This document shows positions 4,510-5,874 of a stretch of 5,874 nt of DNA, piece after piece. Source of the stretch: Candidatus Pelagibacter sp. (GTDB taxonomy: Bacteria; Pseudomonadota; Alphaproteobacteria; Pelagibacterales; Pelagibacteraceae). The notes beneath the pieces were generated by a model. It was not told the DNA's origin and did no database searches. It saw nothing but the letters and a program-made list of their open reading frames with translations. The position numbers were made by a program, and so were the translations under genes. Each line of letters opens with the position of its first letter. The stretch's first letter is position 1. The stretch covers positions 14,886 to 20,759 of the forward strand of contig NZJU01000052.1 in the NCBI GenBank assembly GCA_002692325.1, read 5' to 3'.

Positions 4510-5421
4510 ATGAACAAACCATTGAATGCCGAATTAAGTACTTTGGGTAAAAAGTCTATAAATTTACCACTGGGGGAAGTGGTCATCACAAGAAAAGTTC
4601 GTGCATTGGATATTATAATTCGTACTTGCACTAAAGTTAATATGCTTACTCAGAACAAATCTAGATTATTTGAAAAAGAAAAAATTGAGTATACGTTGAG
4701 AACTTTAAGATCATTGTTGAAGTCAGTCAATTATTTTTCACAAACAAATAATTTAATCATTAAATTTAAAATTGTTGATCATGATTCTCCAAAAAAAGAT
4801 TTAGAAAAAATTAACAATGTATTTGAACAATATAACACTAAATATGACTTAATAAATTTAGATGTTTCAAAATTTTTTGAGAAAATACAAAAAATAAATG
4901 AAAAAGGTGAGAAAGTTTCATCAAACCAGATCTCTAATATGGCAAATATCCATCAATCTTTATTAGAAACAAAAAATTCTGAAGATTTAATTTATTTTGT
5001 TGAAGATGACTATCTTCATGAAAAGATTTCTATTAGCGAAATGATTTTTTCCTATGAAAGAATATCATCTCAATTAAATAATGAACTTATAATATGTCCA
5101 AGCGATTATCCTTATTTATATAATAATTCAGAAGCAACTAGAAACTTTCTAGGAAATAATTGTCATTGGAGAAGCGTTGGTGAGTCTCTTTGTACTTTTC
5201 TTACAAGCAAAGCGATGATTGATAAATATTGGGATCAGATTTTACGAATGTGTGAAAAAGAACATCTTCCTTTCGAAAAACCTTTACATGAAATATACGA
5301 AAAAGAATTGTGTATATCTCCAATACCCTCTTTAGCTATTCATTTTACAAATGTTAATTCAGTTTTTGGTTTATCTCCAAATGTTAATTGGGGAAGAGTT
5401 TGGGAAGAAAATAATAATTAA
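4510..5421 (+). CDS. Glycosyltransferase-like protein of unknown specificity (GT-A type suspected)
   Basis: I do not recognise this 303-aa soluble protein as a named enzyme. Several features fit a GT-A glycosyltransferase: a first beta-strand region DIIIRTCTK (34-42), an adjacent helix TLRTLRSLLKSV (62-73) like the T-L-x-S-L helix of GT2-type enzymes, a second strand IIKFKIVD (83-90), and a metal-binding DxD-like motif in IYFVEDDYLH (161-170), preceded by an acidic and asparagine-rich helical section. Further conserved-looking blocks are CPSDYPYLY (196-204), CHWRS (218-222) followed by LCTFLTSKAMID, AIHFT (276-280) and the terminal SPNVNWGRVW (289-298), consistent with an acceptor-binding half. 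There is no signal peptide or membrane helix. It stands alone between the divergent rhodanese gene and a strong hairpin, with no sugar-nucleotide or cell-surface genes visible, so the substrate is open. The ATG at 4510 is the first in-frame start after the A-tract spacer; no Shine-Dalgarno is present. Base composition matches the neighbours. Confidence 0.6.
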   Translation: MNKPLNAELSTLGKKSINLPLGEVVITRKVRALDIIIRTCTKVNMLTQNKSRLFEKEKIEYTLRTLRSLLKSVNYFSQTNNLIIKFKIVDHDSPKKDLEKINNVFEQYNTKYDLINLDVSKFFEKIQKINEKGEKVSSNQISNMANIHQSLLETKNSEDLIYFVEDDYLHEKISISEMIFSYERISSQLNNELIICPSDYPYLYNNSEATRNFLGNNCHWRSVGESLCTFLTSKAMIDKYWDQILRMCEKEHLPFEKPLHEIYEKELCISPIPSLAIHFTNVNSVFGLSPNVNWGRVWEENNN

Positions 5422-5434
5422 ATCTTTTAGTGAA

Positions 5435-5462
5435 TAAGGCCCAACGGGGGGGTTGGGCCTTA
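5435..5462. terminator. Strong GC-rich hairpin, probable bidirectional terminator
   Basis: AAGGCCCAAC (5436-5445) pairs perfectly with GTTGGGCCTT (5452-5461) around a loop of six G; an outer T-A pair makes the stem 11 bp. It starts 14 bases after the glycosyltransferase-like stop and lies 40 bases beyond the stop of the opposing ammonium transporter, the classic place for a terminator shared by convergent genes. Downstream tails are only moderately T-rich on both strands (plus ATATTTCT), so it is not a textbook U-run terminator. In this AT-rich window it is by far the most stable local hairpin. Confidence 0.75.
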
Positions 5463-5502
5463 ATATTTCTCCAACTAACGAGGGAGGAGATAAGCTAACT
5501 AT

Positions 5503-5874
5503 TTAGTCTCTTATGCCGTAAGCTATTACACCAACTTCTGCTTTGTCGGTTCCTAGTTTTTCAGCTTCTTTACTAATTCTTAATCCAACTGTATTTTTCA
5601 TAATTTGGAAAACAATTAGTGAGACTACAAATACGAACACTACAATTGAGATTGTTCCTAAGAACTGAGCTCCAAAAGAAACATCTGAATTTGTTAGTGG
5701 CACCGCTAATGTACCCCATACTCCTGCTACTAAGTGAGCTGGTATGGCTCCTACTACATCGTCTATTTTCATTTTGAATAATAGTTTCGTAGAGAAGTAC
5801 ATTAACACACCCGCAATAGCTCCAATAAATATTGCAGCTAACGGACTTGGTGTTAATGGTTCTGCGGTAATTCC
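5503..5874 (-). CDS. amt: Ammonium transporter (Amt family), C-terminal part
   Basis: The gene runs off the right edge; the last 123 residues are visible and the frame is open to base 5874. Amt proteins are trimeric inner-membrane channels that take up ammonium. The visible part shows a helix ending in IFIGAIAG, then KIDDVVGAIPAHLVAGVWGTLAVPL, equivalent to the DD...P-x-H-x-x-x-G-x-x-G segment of AmtB, with the histidine of PAH matching the second pore histidine. A final long membrane helix follows (TISIVVFVFVVSLIVFQIM), and then the conserved cytoplasmic tail VGLRISKEAEKLGTDKAEVGVIAYG, the region that couples subunits and interacts with GlnK-type PII proteins. A GTG within the frame at 5808 is internal, not a start. 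No glnK is seen downstream; a small hairpin and the strong terminator follow the stop. Promoter and start lie outside the window. Confidence 0.95.
   Translation of the reverse strand, partial: GITAEPLTPSPLAAIFIGAIAGVLMYFSTKLLFKMKIDDVVGAIPAHLVAGVWGTLAVPLTNSDVSFGAQFLGTISIVVFVFVVSLIVFQIMKNTVGLRISKEAEKLGTDKAEVGVIAYGIRD

Noticed and set aside
5806..5808. GTG as the start of a short 101-aa membrane protein
   Set aside because: The frame continues upstream to the window edge with clear Amt sequence (IFIGAIAG), so the codon is internal to a truncated gene.
1..5874. A defence, toxin-antitoxin, mobile or CRISPR-like system
   Set aside because: No repeat arrays, integrase, transposase, nuclease or toxin-like motifs were seen; composition is even and the genes are ordinary housekeeping or membrane types.

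Overview
The window is about 30% GC by eye, with very short or absent intergenic spaces. Its gene content points to a genome-streamlined alphaproteobacterium, most likely a marine SAR11-type (Pelagibacterales) or similar lineage. The alphaproteobacterial signals are the N-terminal form of MnmA, the RecX with an RRIGPLR stretch, the DUF3553 protein, and the rhodanese with its RGMLEFW segment. The lineage call is inference from protein style and base composition, not a database match. No mobile element, CRISPR array, rRNA, tRNA or phage gene is visible.

Layout: a short noncoding left edge (1-95) carries one small hairpin. mnmA (tRNA 2-thiouridine synthesis) runs leftward from 1226. A 37-base spacer separates it from a rightward, fully overlapping three-gene run (1264-2342): a 61-aa DUF3553 protein, cysQ, and a 46-aa single-pass membrane protein. 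The last of these overlaps the 3' end of recX, which runs leftward from 2885. A 26-base spacer then leads to a rightward overlapping pair: an ABA4-like (DUF4281) membrane protein and a 2-hydroxychromene-2-carboxylate isomerase/kappa-GST-like protein (2912-3962). Immediately against its stop codon lies the stop of a leftward rhodanese gene (3963-4361). A 148-base A-tract-rich divergent spacer precedes a rightward, poorly characterised glycosyltransferase-like gene (4510-5421). A strong GC-rich hairpin with a six-G loop separates it from the 3' part of a leftward ammonium transporter gene that runs off the right edge.

The nine complete genes and the partial amt form six transcription units, alternating divergent and convergent. 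Starts are packed against -10-like boxes (11, 11 and 6 bases before the ATG for mnmA, recX and the rhodanese), and none of the nine visible starts has a Shine-Dalgarno sequence. This suggests leaderless or near-leaderless expression. Several genes touch sulfur chemistry (MnmA, CysQ, rhodanese, a thioredoxin-fold isomerase), but they sit in separate transcription units and a joint pathway is not shown.

I found no convincing new multi-gene defence or biosynthetic system. The most worthwhile leads are the promoter/start architecture, the unannotated 46-aa membrane protein, the glycosyltransferase-like protein, and the DUF3553-cysQ coupling.
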